From CBDBON01 sp965208395 (GTDB lineage: Bacteria > Chloroflexota > Dehalococcoidia > Lucifugimonadales > CBDBON01): a stretch of 64,000 nt of DNA. A program made the translations under genes and the position numbers. The notes under the pieces were generated by a model. That model searched no databases. It had not been told where the DNA came from and saw nothing but the letters and a program-made list of their open reading frames with translations. Shown one piece after another: positions 23,507 through 35,662 of the stretch (within the stretch, counting starts at the first letter, position 1; the number at the start of each line of letters is the position of its first letter). Location: positions 868,001 to 932,000 of the forward strand of contig CBDBON010000003.1 in NCBI GenBank assembly GCA_965208395.1, in the 5' to 3' direction.

Positions 23507-26500
23507 CTACGGCACCGTCTCTTCGACGCCCTGGGGCTCACGCAGGCTGACCGGACCGTCCATGAACATCGGCTCGCCGAGAGGCTGGTCCATCCCAAAG
23601 AGCGCCTCGTCCGGCAGGCCCGGTACGATCTCCGGCGCCTCGGGGAGATCGTCGATACCCAGCCGCTCACGCCCCTCCTCCGACTGGTCCAGCCGGGCGG
23701 GAATCAGGCGACCGATTATTACGTTCTCTTTGAGGCCCCGCAGGTAGTCGATATCGCCGTTCACCGCCGACTCGGTCAATACCCTGGTCGTCTCCTGGAA
23801 TGAGGCCGCGGCCAGGACGCTGTCCATGTTGAGCGACGCCTTGGTTATACCCAGCATCACCGGGCTGGCCGTAGCCGGCTCGCCGCCCTCCGCCAGGATG
23901 GCGGCGTTAGTCTCCTCGTACTGCTGTCGGTCCACCAGCTCGCCGGGCAGCAACTCCGTGTCAGCGGGAGAGTCGATGCGGACCTTCCGGAGCATCTGCG
24001 AGATGATCACCTCGATGTGCTTGTCGTGGATCGTCACGCCCTGGGAGCGGTATACCTTCTGGACCTCCTCGATCAGGTACCTCTGGACCGCGTCGCGTCC
24101 CTGGATGCGCAGTATCTGCTGAGGGCTCTTCGGCCCTGCGGTAAGCGCCTCTCCGGCCGCCACCTTGTCGCCCGACCTGACTTCGATGTGGGCCGCGGCG
24201 GGGATCACGTACTCCCTGCGGTCTTCGTCCGTCCATGCGATCGTCACCCTGCTGCCGTCGACGTGAGCCGTGCCGGATACCCGCGCGATCAGATCGGTCG
24301 TCTGCAGTCCCTTCTCATTCTCGCCGTCGGACGCCTCGGGCGCCGAGGCCAGGGATGCGCCGATCGACACCACCTCTCCTTCCTCAATCTTGAGCTCATA
24401 CCCCTCCGGCAGCAGATACTCGTCTGTGTAGTCCTCTACGCTGAAGACGGTGATGGTGCGCCCCTCCGCTGACTCGACAACATCCACAGTGCCGTCGATC
24501 TCCGACAGCACAGCCTCGCCCTTGGGAGACCTCGCCTCGAACAGCTCCTCGACCCGCGGCAGGCCGCTGGTGATGTCCACCGCGGCGATGCCTCCGGTAT
24601 GGAACGTTCTCATCGTCAGCTGCGTCCCCGGCTCGCCAATGCTCTGCGCGGCGATAATACCCACCGCCTCGCCCATTATCACCGGCTTCATGGTAGCCAG
24701 CGAGACGCCGTAGCACATCCGACAGACGCCTCTCCGAACCTCGCACACCAGAGGAGACCTCACGAGGACACGCGTTACGCCGCTCGTCTTCAACCTCTCC
24801 ACCATATCGTCGTCGATCGTCTCGTTCCGGTCAGTGATGATTTCGCCCGTCTCCGGATCCGCGACCGGCGCGGCCGCCAACCGGGTCCGCAACCTCTCTT
24901 CGAATGGGCTCATCAGCGAGTCGTCGGTATCGTCGTCGATCCATATGCCGGCCGCGGTCTCGCAGTCCTCGCTCATGACGATCACTTCTTGAGCAACGTC
25001 GATGAGCCGGCGTGTCAGATAGCCGCTGTCTGCCGTGCGCAGGGCCGTGTCGGCCAGGCCTTTCCGCGCGCCGTGCGTCGAGAGGAAGTACTCGAGGACC
25101 GTCAGCCCCTCACGGAAGTTTGACTTGATCGGCCGGTCGATGATCCTTCCTTTCGGATTCGACATAAGGCCCCTCATGCCGGCCATCTGCTTGATCTGGG
25201 CGATGTTTCCCTTCGCTCCCGACGTGGCCATCAGGTAGATGCCGCCGTAGTGGGGCAGATCCCTCTCGATGACCCCCGTCAGGTCGTCGTTCGCCTTCGT
25301 CCATATCTGGACCGCGTTGGTGTACCGCTCATCGCCGGTGATGAGACCGTCCAGGTACTGCTGGTCCAGCATCTCCACCTTCCGCTCCGCCTCTGAGACG
25401 ATCGTCTCCTTCTCGGGGGACACCTCGATGTCGTTGATCGCCAGCGTGATTCCCGCCTTGGAGGCGTAGTGGAAGCCCAGCTCCTTGATGGCGTCGAGCA
25501 CCGCCGTCGCCTCCTCGCTGCCCAGCAGTCTGTGGCAGCGAGCCGTTATATCCTTGAGCGCCCCCTTGTCCATCTCCTGATTCAGGAACCCCATCTCATC
25601 GGGGAGCACGTCGTTGAAGATGATCCGGCCCACGCTCGTGTCCAGCCAGTCGTCCGACGAGCCGTTCGATCCGGAGTTTTTCACCTTGACAGGCGCGCGC
25701 AGATCGATCGTCTCGAGCTCGTAGGCCAAGCGCGCATCTTCGAAGCTCGCGAACCTGCGATGCTCATCCCCCGCACCATCCTCGATCATGGTCAGGTAGT
25801 AGCAGCCTAGGACCATGTCAAGCGTCGGCGCGACGATCGGGTCTCCCGAGCTCGGCGACAGCATGTTGAAGGTGCTCAACATCAATCGCTTCGCCTCGAG
25901 CACCGCCTCCCTAGAGAGCGGTACGTGCACCGCCATCTGGTCCCCGTCGAAGTCGGCGTTGAAGGCCGTGCATGCCAGCGGGTGGACCTGTATCGCGCTG
26001 CCGTCGATGAGCACGGGCTCGAAGGCCTGGATACCCAGCCTGTGGAGCGTCGGCGCGCGGTTCAGGAGAACCGGCCGCTGCTTCACGACCTCCTCCAGGA
26101 TGTCCCAGACCTCGGGCCTCACCGCCTCCGCCATCCGCTTTGCGCTCTTGATATTGTGAGCGTAGCCCTGCATCACCAGCCGGTTCATCACGAACGGCTT
26201 GAAGAGCTCCAGCGCCATGTGCCGCGGGAGCCCGCACTGGTGGAGCTTCAGCTCGGGGCCGGAGATGATCACCGAGCGGCCGCTGTAGTCCACTCTCTTG
26301 CCCAGAAGATTCTGGCGGAAACGACCCTGCTTGCCCCTGAGCAGATCGGAAAGCGACTTGAGCCGGTGGTTGTGGCTTCCGGACACAGCCCGGCCCCGCC
26401 TGCCGTTGTCCACCAGCGCGTCCACTGCCTCCTGGAGCATCCTCTTCTCGTTGCGGACGATGATCTCAGGCGCCCGGAGCTCAATCAGCCGCTTGAGCCT

Positions 26501-27532
26501 GTTGTTTCGGTTGATGACCCGCCTGTACAGGTCGTTCAGGTCGCTGGTGGCAAAGCGGCCGCCGTCGAGCTGAACCATCGGACGCAGCTCCGGCGGCAGC
26601 ACCGGCAGCACGGTTAGCACCATCCACTCGGCCTTGTTCTCGCTCTTGCGGAACGCCTCAACCACCCTCAGCCGCTTGATCGCCTTCTTGCGGCGCTGGC
26701 CGGACGTCGAGCCCATCTCCTCCTGGAGGTGGGAGCGGAGCTCGTCCATGTCCGTGCCTCTGAGCGCCTCCAAAACTGCCTCGGCGCCCATGCTGGCACG
26801 GAATATGCTCCCGAAGCTGTCCCGCAACTCCCGGAACCGGCTCTCGGTCAGAAGATCCTTGAGTTTGAGGCTCTCCAGGTCGTCGATCTGGGACTCCACC
26901 TCGCTCTCGAACTCCGCCTTCTCCGCCTCGAGCCTGGCCTGGACCTTGGTGACCTCCTCCTCTGCCGCCTTTTGGGCCTCCTCTGTCGACTCCCCCTCCA
27001 GACCCGCATTGATGGCATCGATCTGTGCCTGCGCCTCCGCGTCCAGCTTCGCCAGCCCATCTTCCATGTGGTCTTGGAGCCGCTTGACGGCGTCGGCGCG
27101 CAACTCCTCGTCCACCGAGGTCACCAGGTATTGCGCGAAGTAGAGCACCCTGTCCAGGTTTCTGGGAGACAGGTCCAGCAGCAGACCCAGCCGGCTGGGA
27201 GTACCTTTGGAAAACCAGATGTGAGCCACCGGGGCGGCGAGAGTGATGTGCCCCATCCGCTCGCGCCTCACCTTCGACCTCGCTACCTCAACCCCGCACC
27301 GGTCGCAGATAACGCCCTTGTACCGGATCTTCTTATACTTGCCGCAGTAGCACTCCCAGTCCCGCGTCGGACCGAATATCCGCTCGCAGAAGAGGCCGTC
27401 CTTCTCCGGGCGGAGGGTGCGGTAGTTGATCGTCTCAGGCTTGGTGACCTCTCCGTAGGACCAGGTCTTGATCTGCTCCGGCGACGCCAGCGATATACGT
27501 ATGGCGTTGAAGTCGCTGCCACCCTGCACCAT
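23507..27532 (-). CDS. rpoC: DNA-directed RNA polymerase subunit beta'
   Basis: 1341 aa. The largest core subunit; it carries the catalytic Mg2+ loop NADFDGDQM, visible near residue 538. The N-terminal zinc site is CYCGKYKKIRYKGVICDRCG. Rudder and bridge-helix regions (GSHNHRLKSLSDLLRGKQGR; RTFHTGGIA with its CxxxxxxCxxC zinc site upstream at CEVRRGVCRMC) are intact. An acidic helical insert at about 145-215 (EDGLAKLDAEAQAQ through EESTEEAQKAAEEE) lies in the N-terminal part, as in several Chloroflexota and Actinobacteria. It is the second gene of the rpoB-rpoC operon, 79 nt downstream of rpoB. Confidence 0.98.
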   Translation of the reverse strand: MVQGGSDFNAIRISLASPEQIKTWSYGEVTKPETINYRTLRPEKDGLFCERIFGPTRDWECYCGKYKKIRYKGVICDRCGVEVARSKVRRERMGHITLAAPVAHIWFSKGTPSRLGLLLDLSPRNLDRVLYFAQYLVTSVDEELRADAVKRLQDHMEDGLAKLDAEAQAQIDAINAGLEGESTEEAQKAAEEEVTKVQARLEAEKAEFESEVESQIDDLESLKLKDLLTESRFRELRDSFGSIFRASMGAEAVLEALRGTDMDELRSHLQEEMGSTSGQRRKKAIKRLRVVEAFRKSENKAEWMVLTVLPVLPPELRPMVQLDGGRFATSDLNDLYRRVINRNNRLKRLIELRAPEIIVRNEKRMLQEAVDALVDNGRRGRAVSGSHNHRLKSLSDLLRGKQGRFRQNLLGKRVDYSGRSVIISGPELKLHQCGLPRHMALELFKPFVMNRLVMQGYAHNIKSAKRMAEAVRPEVWDILEEVVKQRPVLLNRAPTLHRLGIQAFEPVLIDGSAIQVHPLACTAFNADFDGDQMAVHVPLSREAVLEAKRLMLSTFNMLSPSSGDPIVAPTLDMVLGCYYLTMIEDGAGDEHRRFASFEDARLAYELETIDLRAPVKVKNSGSNGSSDDWLDTSVGRIIFNDVLPDEMGFLNQEMDKGALKDITARCHRLLGSEEATAVLDAIKELGFHYASKAGITLAINDIEVSPEKETIVSEAERKVEMLDQQYLDGLITGDERYTNAVQIWTKANDDLTGVIERDLPHYGGIYLMATSGAKGNIAQIKQMAGMRGLMSNPKGRIIDRPIKSNFREGLTVLEYFLSTHGARKGLADTALRTADSGYLTRRLIDVAQEVIVMSEDCETAAGIWIDDDTDDSLMSPFEERLRTRLAAAPVADPETGEIITDRNETIDDDMVERLKTSGVTRVLVRSPLVCEVRRGVCRMCYGVSLATMKPVIMGEAVGIIAAQSIGEPGTQLTMRTFHTGGIAAVDITSGLPRVEELFEARSPKGEAVLSEIDGTVDVVESAEGRTITVFSVEDYTDEYLLPEGYELKIEEGEVVSIGASLASAPEASDGENEKGLQTTDLIARVSGTAHVDGSRVTIAWTDEDRREYVIPAAAHIEVRSGDKVAAGEALTAGPKSPQQILRIQGRDAVQRYLIEEVQKVYRSQGVTIHDKHIEVIISQMLRKVRIDSPADTELLPGELVDRQQYEETNAAILAEGGEPATASPVMLGITKASLNMDSVLAAASFQETTRVLTESAVNGDIDYLRGLKENVIIGRLIPARLDQSEEGRERLGIDDLPEAPEIVPGLPDEALFGMDQPLGEPMFMDGPVSLREPQGVEETVP

Positions 27533-27611
27533 GTATCACACTCCTAAGTTTTGAAATGGAATGCTGTCCACCGCGAACGGGGTTACAGCTCCCACACCCG
27601 ATGTGTGGAAG

Positions 27612-31382
<3,771 letters not shown>

Positions 31383-31522
31383 GCGTTCTCACTCCTCGAA
31401 GAGAAGGCTATGTGACCGTCTACGATGAGGCCCGGGGCGGGAAACAGGACGGAGGTAGGGTAAGGCGGAACGAACGTGAAGAGTCGAAAAGGATATTCCG
31501 GGGCATAGAGCGACTGGCTAGC

Positions 31523-31552
31523 AGCCTACCATAGCCCATCCCACCCTGTCAA
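31523..31552 (-). promoter_or_regulatory. Promoter candidate for rpoB-rpoC
   Basis: Minus-strand TTGACA (31552-31547), 18 bp spacer, TAGGCT (31528-31523). It leaves a leader of about 135 nt before rpoB. The 314-nt gap 31383-31696 holds this promoter and, for the plus-strand aldolase gene, only a GGAGGAG ribosome-binding site; nothing else is seen. Confidence 0.5.
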
Positions 31553-31696
31553 GAGCCTCGGGGCCGATTTCGCGGCGTCTTAAGTCGCCGCCCAGGAGCT
31601 GCGCAAACCTAACGGCGGACACCCGTCTGGTCATGGCGACGCGGACGTGGCATACTCGGGCATCGGCAACGGCTCAAACAGCTTCGGAGGAGCTCT

Positions 31697-32467
31697 ATGG
31701 CGACGACGAGGAGCATCAGCACGAACGGCTTGGAACCGGTGGTCACAGGCCCTGTCATGGAGGCCCGGCGCCGGGGCAGAGGACCGGCCATATGGCTCGC
31801 AGGCGATCCCGAAGACCTGAAGCCGTGGATGAGCCGCGGCGCGGCCGGCATCGTCACCAACACCGTGGTCCTCAACGACATGGTGAAGAAGTACGGCCAC
31901 ATAAGGGAGGTGGTGAAGCGCTACCTCGACATCACTGACAAACCGGTAGTCGTCGAGGTCGACGGCCACTCCACCGAAGAGCTCCTCGACGTCAGCCACT
32001 ACTTCACTGCCATTTCCGACCGTATCATAATCAAGATCCCCTGCACCGCATACGGCCTGGGCGCCTTCCGGGCCCTCGCCGCCGAGAAGGTCGAGACCTA
32101 CTGCACGACCGTCTTCTCCCTCCCGCAGGCCGCCGCGGTCGCCCAGGCAGGCGCAACTCACATCCTCCCCTTCTGCGAGCCGGTCAGGCAAATCGGCGGC
32201 GACCCCACCATGCTGGTGCGCGAGTGCGTCCGAATGTTCGCCGGCTGGGAGAACCGACCATACATCACGGCCGCCCTCGTCAGAACGGTCGAGACGGCCT
32301 ACGCGGCGCTCCGCGACGGCGCAGACGGGATAATCATCTTCTGGCCTATCTTCAAGGAGATGATGGAGCACCCGCTGACCGACACCTGGAACACCACCTT
32401 CATGAACGAGTGGGTCTCCATGCGCGACGCCGGAATGCTGGAGGGCCTCCCTGTGCGCCTCGACTGA
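31697..32467 (+). CDS. Transaldolase / fructose-6-phosphate aldolase family protein
   Basis: 256 aa, class I aldolase of the transaldolase superfamily. Strand 1 holds GIVTNTVVLNDMVKKYG, the place of TTNPSL in TalA/Fsa. The Schiff-base lysine lies in IIIKIPCTAYGLGAF. Then follow CTTVFSLPQAAAVAQAGATH and ILPFCEPVRQIGG. These enzymes make or break a C-C bond next to a dihydroxyacetone unit. The size is nearer Fsa/TalC (about 220 aa) than TalB. The substrate may be unusual because the neighbouring gene is a Rieske protein, with which it shares strand and a 42-nt spacer. Ribosome-binding site GGAGGAG before the ATG. Confidence 0.85.
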   Translation: MATTRSISTNGLEPVVTGPVMEARRRGRGPAIWLAGDPEDLKPWMSRGAAGIVTNTVVLNDMVKKYGHIREVVKRYLDITDKPVVVEVDGHSTEELLDVSHYFTAISDRIIIKIPCTAYGLGAFRALAAEKVETYCTTVFSLPQAAAVAQAGATHILPFCEPVRQIGGDPTMLVRECVRMFAGWENRPYITAALVRTVETAYAALRDGADGIIIFWPIFKEMMEHPLTDTWNTTFMNEWVSMRDAGMLEGLPVRLD

Positions 32468-32509
32468 CCGTCCACCGCTCATGTGCCTTTGTCCACTAGG
32501 AGGCGTCCA

Positions 32510-34255
32510 ATGACCACCACTACCGAACGCCTGTTCAGCGCCGGGACAGTCGAAGAGGTGCGGGCCCGGGGATGCACCGTCGTCACCGGAGGCGGACACG
32601 CCATCGCCGTCTTCCCCCTCGGCGACCGCTTCGCCGCGGTCGACAACCGATGCCCGCACATGGGTTTCCCGCTCGACCGAGGGACAGTCAGCAACGGCAT
32701 TCTCACCTGCCACTGGCATCACGCCAGATTCGACCTGTCCAGCGGCGGTACATTCGACCCCTTCGCCGACGATGTGAGAGCCTTCCCGGTCACGGTGACC
32801 AACGGCCGGGTGTGGGTCGATCCCAGCCCGCCGGAAGCCGACCCCGTGGAGAGGTGGTCGCGCCGTCTCGAGGACGGGATGGAGCACAACATCCGGCTGG
32901 TGATCGCAAAGTCCGTCCTCGGCCTGAACTCCTCCCCTGCCGACTACCGGACCCCGTTGACCATCGGCGCCAGGTTCGGGACCACCTATTCGGACCGAGG
33001 CTGGGGCCAGGCCCTGACGATGATGACCTGCTCGGCCAACATCCTCCCTCTTCTTTACCCCGAAGACCGCCCGCTCTCTCTCTACCAGGGCATCAGGCAG
33101 GTGGCCGCCGAGTGCTCCGGGAGGCCTCCCAGGTTCCTGGTCGATCCTCTGCCCACCGGAGAGACCCGCCCCGAAGTCTTCAAGGGTTGGTTCCGCAGCT
33201 TCATCGAGGTCCGCGACGACGAGGGCGCCGAGCGGTGCCTCCGCACCGCTATCGACCTCGGCATACCCTCACGCGAGATAGCCGACATGGTCTTCGCCGC
33301 GGCGACGGACCGAATCTATCTGGACGCCGGGCACGTGCTTGACTTCTGCAACAAGGCCTTCGAGCTGCTCGACCACATCGGCTGGGAGCACGCGAGCCAG
33401 GTGCTCACCAGCCTCGTACACGGCATCGCCACGGCGCGCCGCAGTGAGGAGCTCAACTCCTGGCGCAACCCCATCGACCTCTCCGCGATGGTATGGGAGG
33501 CCCGAGGCGCGCTCCCGGAGACTTGGCGGCAAGGGTCCGACTCGCGGGGGCAGTGGGACGGAGAACGGCCTCTCGTCGATACGATACTCGCGGACGATCC
33601 GGCCGCGACGCTCGAAGAGCTGCAGCAGTCGGCCCGCAGTGGCGCGACCGCCGATCAGCTCGGAGGGGCGGTCGCCTACGCAGCCTTCCTCAGGATGGCC
33701 CGCTTCCACACCTCCAACGAGTTCGGGGACTGGGACACCGTCCACAACACCCTCACCGCCGCCAACGCGCTGCACCAGGCTCTGAAGCGCGCCCCGTCGG
33801 TAGAGCTCCTTCGCGCCGTATTCGATACGGCAATCAGCATCTACCTCGACCGCTTCCTGAACATGCCGGCCCAGCGCATACCCGAGCCGGACGGCGCAAG
33901 CTCTTTGGATGACCTCGGCGGAAGCCTCCTGGGGGCGATGGACTCGCAGCAGCAGGTCGAACAGGCGGCGCGCCTCGTGACCGACTACCTCGCGGCCTCT
34001 CCACACCCGGACGGCATCCTCCCCGTGCTCGCCCACGCCATGCTGAGAGAGGATTCGACGTTCCACCACTTCCAGATCGTCGACGCTGCGCTGAAACAGT
34101 ACGATGAGCGCAGGGGGACCGACGCGGCGCGACATGTGCTTGTCGGTGCGGCCAGATTCCTGGCTGCACACTACCCGACGCCTAGGGCGGTGAACCAGAC
34201 CTTCAACATCGCCGTCCGCCTCCAGCGCGGAGACGAGATCTTCAAGGAGGACTAG
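32510..34255 (+). CDS. Rieske [2Fe-2S] protein with a large helical C-terminal domain
   Basis: 581 aa from the ATG at 32510, chosen for the AGGAGG 6 nt upstream. The N-terminal 100 residues form a Rieske domain with both ligand boxes: C48-P-H50 in NRCPHMGFPLDRG and C67-H-W-H70 in GILTCHWHHARFDL. The remaining 450 or so residues are mostly helical. They have conserved-looking histidines and carboxylates (EHNIRLVIAKSVLGLNSSPA, YLDAGHVLDFCNKAFELL, VLTSLVHGIATARR) and match no fold I can name with confidence. An oxygenase or other redox enzyme is plausible. It sits 42 nt downstream of the aldolase gene and ends overlapping the BNR protein by 4 bp. Confidence 0.85.
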   Translation: MTTTTERLFSAGTVEEVRARGCTVVTGGGHAIAVFPLGDRFAAVDNRCPHMGFPLDRGTVSNGILTCHWHHARFDLSSGGTFDPFADDVRAFPVTVTNGRVWVDPSPPEADPVERWSRRLEDGMEHNIRLVIAKSVLGLNSSPADYRTPLTIGARFGTTYSDRGWGQALTMMTCSANILPLLYPEDRPLSLYQGIRQVAAECSGRPPRFLVDPLPTGETRPEVFKGWFRSFIEVRDDEGAERCLRTAIDLGIPSREIADMVFAAATDRIYLDAGHVLDFCNKAFELLDHIGWEHASQVLTSLVHGIATARRSEELNSWRNPIDLSAMVWEARGALPETWRQGSDSRGQWDGERPLVDTILADDPAATLEELQQSARSGATADQLGGAVAYAAFLRMARFHTSNEFGDWDTVHNTLTAANALHQALKRAPSVELLRAVFDTAISIYLDRFLNMPAQRIPEPDGASSLDDLGGSLLGAMDSQQQVEQAARLVTDYLAASPHPDGILPVLAHAMLREDSTFHHFQIVDAALKQYDERRGTDAARHVLVGAARFLAAHYPTPRAVNQTFNIAVRLQRGDEIFKED

Positions 34256-35448
34256 CCTCGACTTCGCACAAGCCCTCCCTCGTGAAGGTCCATTGCCAGG
34301 CCGCGGAAGTTGCCGACACGGTGGATGGTGCATAGGTCCGCGTCGTGCTGGTCCTCGGCGTCCCGGCTCGTTCGGGACAGGATGATCAGATCGTCTCCGT
34401 CGATCACGGCGCTCGGATACATGAAGCTGCGGTGCACGCTATCCGGCCAGCGAGCCACACAGCCGGCCGGGAACCAGTTGAGGCAGTCGACGCTGTAGTG
34501 TAGGAAGAGCCAGCGGCGCTCGTTGCCGGGGCCGCCCCAATACCTTGTGTCCCTCATGCGCTCTCCCCACCCAAGCAGGTCCTGCGAGTTGGTCACCAGA
34601 TTGCTGAGCATCCAGTACATGGCCCAAGGCCGGTCGTGGATGATGAAGAACTTGCACTGTCCGCCGGGCCAGGACGTGAACTGGGTAAAGCTCAGCTCGT
34701 TGGCATCCGGGTCATAGTCCAGGACGGCCGCCATGTTGGCCGTCCCATTCTCGTCGATGATCGGTCGTGCGAACACGCGTATGCGGCCTGACACCTCGAC
34801 GGTGTTTGGCTCCAGCCACACGAACGGATCACGCCACCCGCGGAAGACCTGTGGCCTATCGTCCACAGGGAACAGATTCCTGGTGAGGGAGTCGGGGACC
34901 GCGGGAGGAGGGACGACGTTGGAAGCGCTCCAAGCTCCGGGGTCCAGGGGCGACATCTCCCTGTCCCAGCGCACCATCACCTTGCCCCCGTAGTCGATTT
35001 CGGTAGAGGAATCGTAGTCCATTGCCCAGTACAGAGTGTCCGGTCGTATCACCTGGGAGGTTGAGATGTTCCAGAACGGCCCCTGCAGGACGGTCCGGGG
35101 ATCGGTCCACGTCCGCCCGCTGTCGTCGCTCGACACGATCTGGAAGTCCCTATGCGTCTTGCGCTGGACGAACATCAGCAGCTGGCCGTCGACGACGAAA
35201 GGGCGTCCCTCTTCGTACGGCAGCGTCGGCATCTCTTCCCAGGTTCGGCCCGAGTCGTCGCTGCGCAGAATTCTCAGGGATCGCCCGACGTCGGATCCTC
35301 GACGGCCCCATTGCGGAGCGGCGATGAGCAGAGTTCCGTCGTCTAGTAGGGTGAGATTCGGGTCGTGGAAGAAATAATGGTCCGGGTTGGGCACTTGGGC
35401 GGCGACGATGAAGTCTTGGGCAAGCGGCTGGACGTTTGGATTGGTCAT
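34252..35448 (-). CDS. BNR/Asp-box repeat protein (sialidase-like fold)
   Basis: 398 aa. Two Asp-boxes, SDDSGRTWEEMP and SDDSGRTWTDPR, indicate a six-bladed sialidase-type propeller. Each blade opens with hydrophobic strands such as LTLLDDGTLLIAAPQW and GRPFVVDGQLLMFVQ. No signal peptide is seen, so it may be cytoplasmic. The usual sialidase arginine triad cannot be assigned, so I call the fold and not a sialidase activity. It could be a glycoside hydrolase or a lyase. An AGGAAGG ribosome-binding site precedes the ATG. It is convergent with the Rieske gene and divergent from the CoxL-like gene. Confidence 0.75.
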   Translation of the reverse strand: MTNPNVQPLAQDFIVAAQVPNPDHYFFHDPNLTLLDDGTLLIAAPQWGRRGSDVGRSLRILRSDDSGRTWEEMPTLPYEEGRPFVVDGQLLMFVQRKTHRDFQIVSSDDSGRTWTDPRTVLQGPFWNISTSQVIRPDTLYWAMDYDSSTEIDYGGKVMVRWDREMSPLDPGAWSASNVVPPPAVPDSLTRNLFPVDDRPQVFRGWRDPFVWLEPNTVEVSGRIRVFARPIIDENGTANMAAVLDYDPDANELSFTQFTSWPGGQCKFFIIHDRPWAMYWMLSNLVTNSQDLLGWGERMRDTRYWGGPGNERRWLFLHYSVDCLNWFPAGCVARWPDSVHRSFMYPSAVIDGDDLIILSRTSRDAEDQHDADLCTIHRVGNFRGLAMDLHEGGLVRSRG

Positions 35449-35662
35449 GTGGCCTTCCTGTTTCTGAAGTGAACTCAGAAGCGAGTATATCTCAGCATCT
35501 CAGCTTCTCGGGCCATCCAACAACCGGCGTTGTCTTCAGAGCGAAGGCCTACTCCGGCCTCTTGCGCCGCTCCTAGGAGTGCGATAGAGTACGATCCACG
35601 CCAGCCCGGCCCCGTAGCCGTGCGGAGCGTTCTCGGCCTACCGTCACTCAGGAGGGAATCCA

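Noticed and set aside
31631..32887. 418-codon minus-strand open frame opposite the aldolase and Rieske genes
   Set aside because: Antisense of two well-supported genes.
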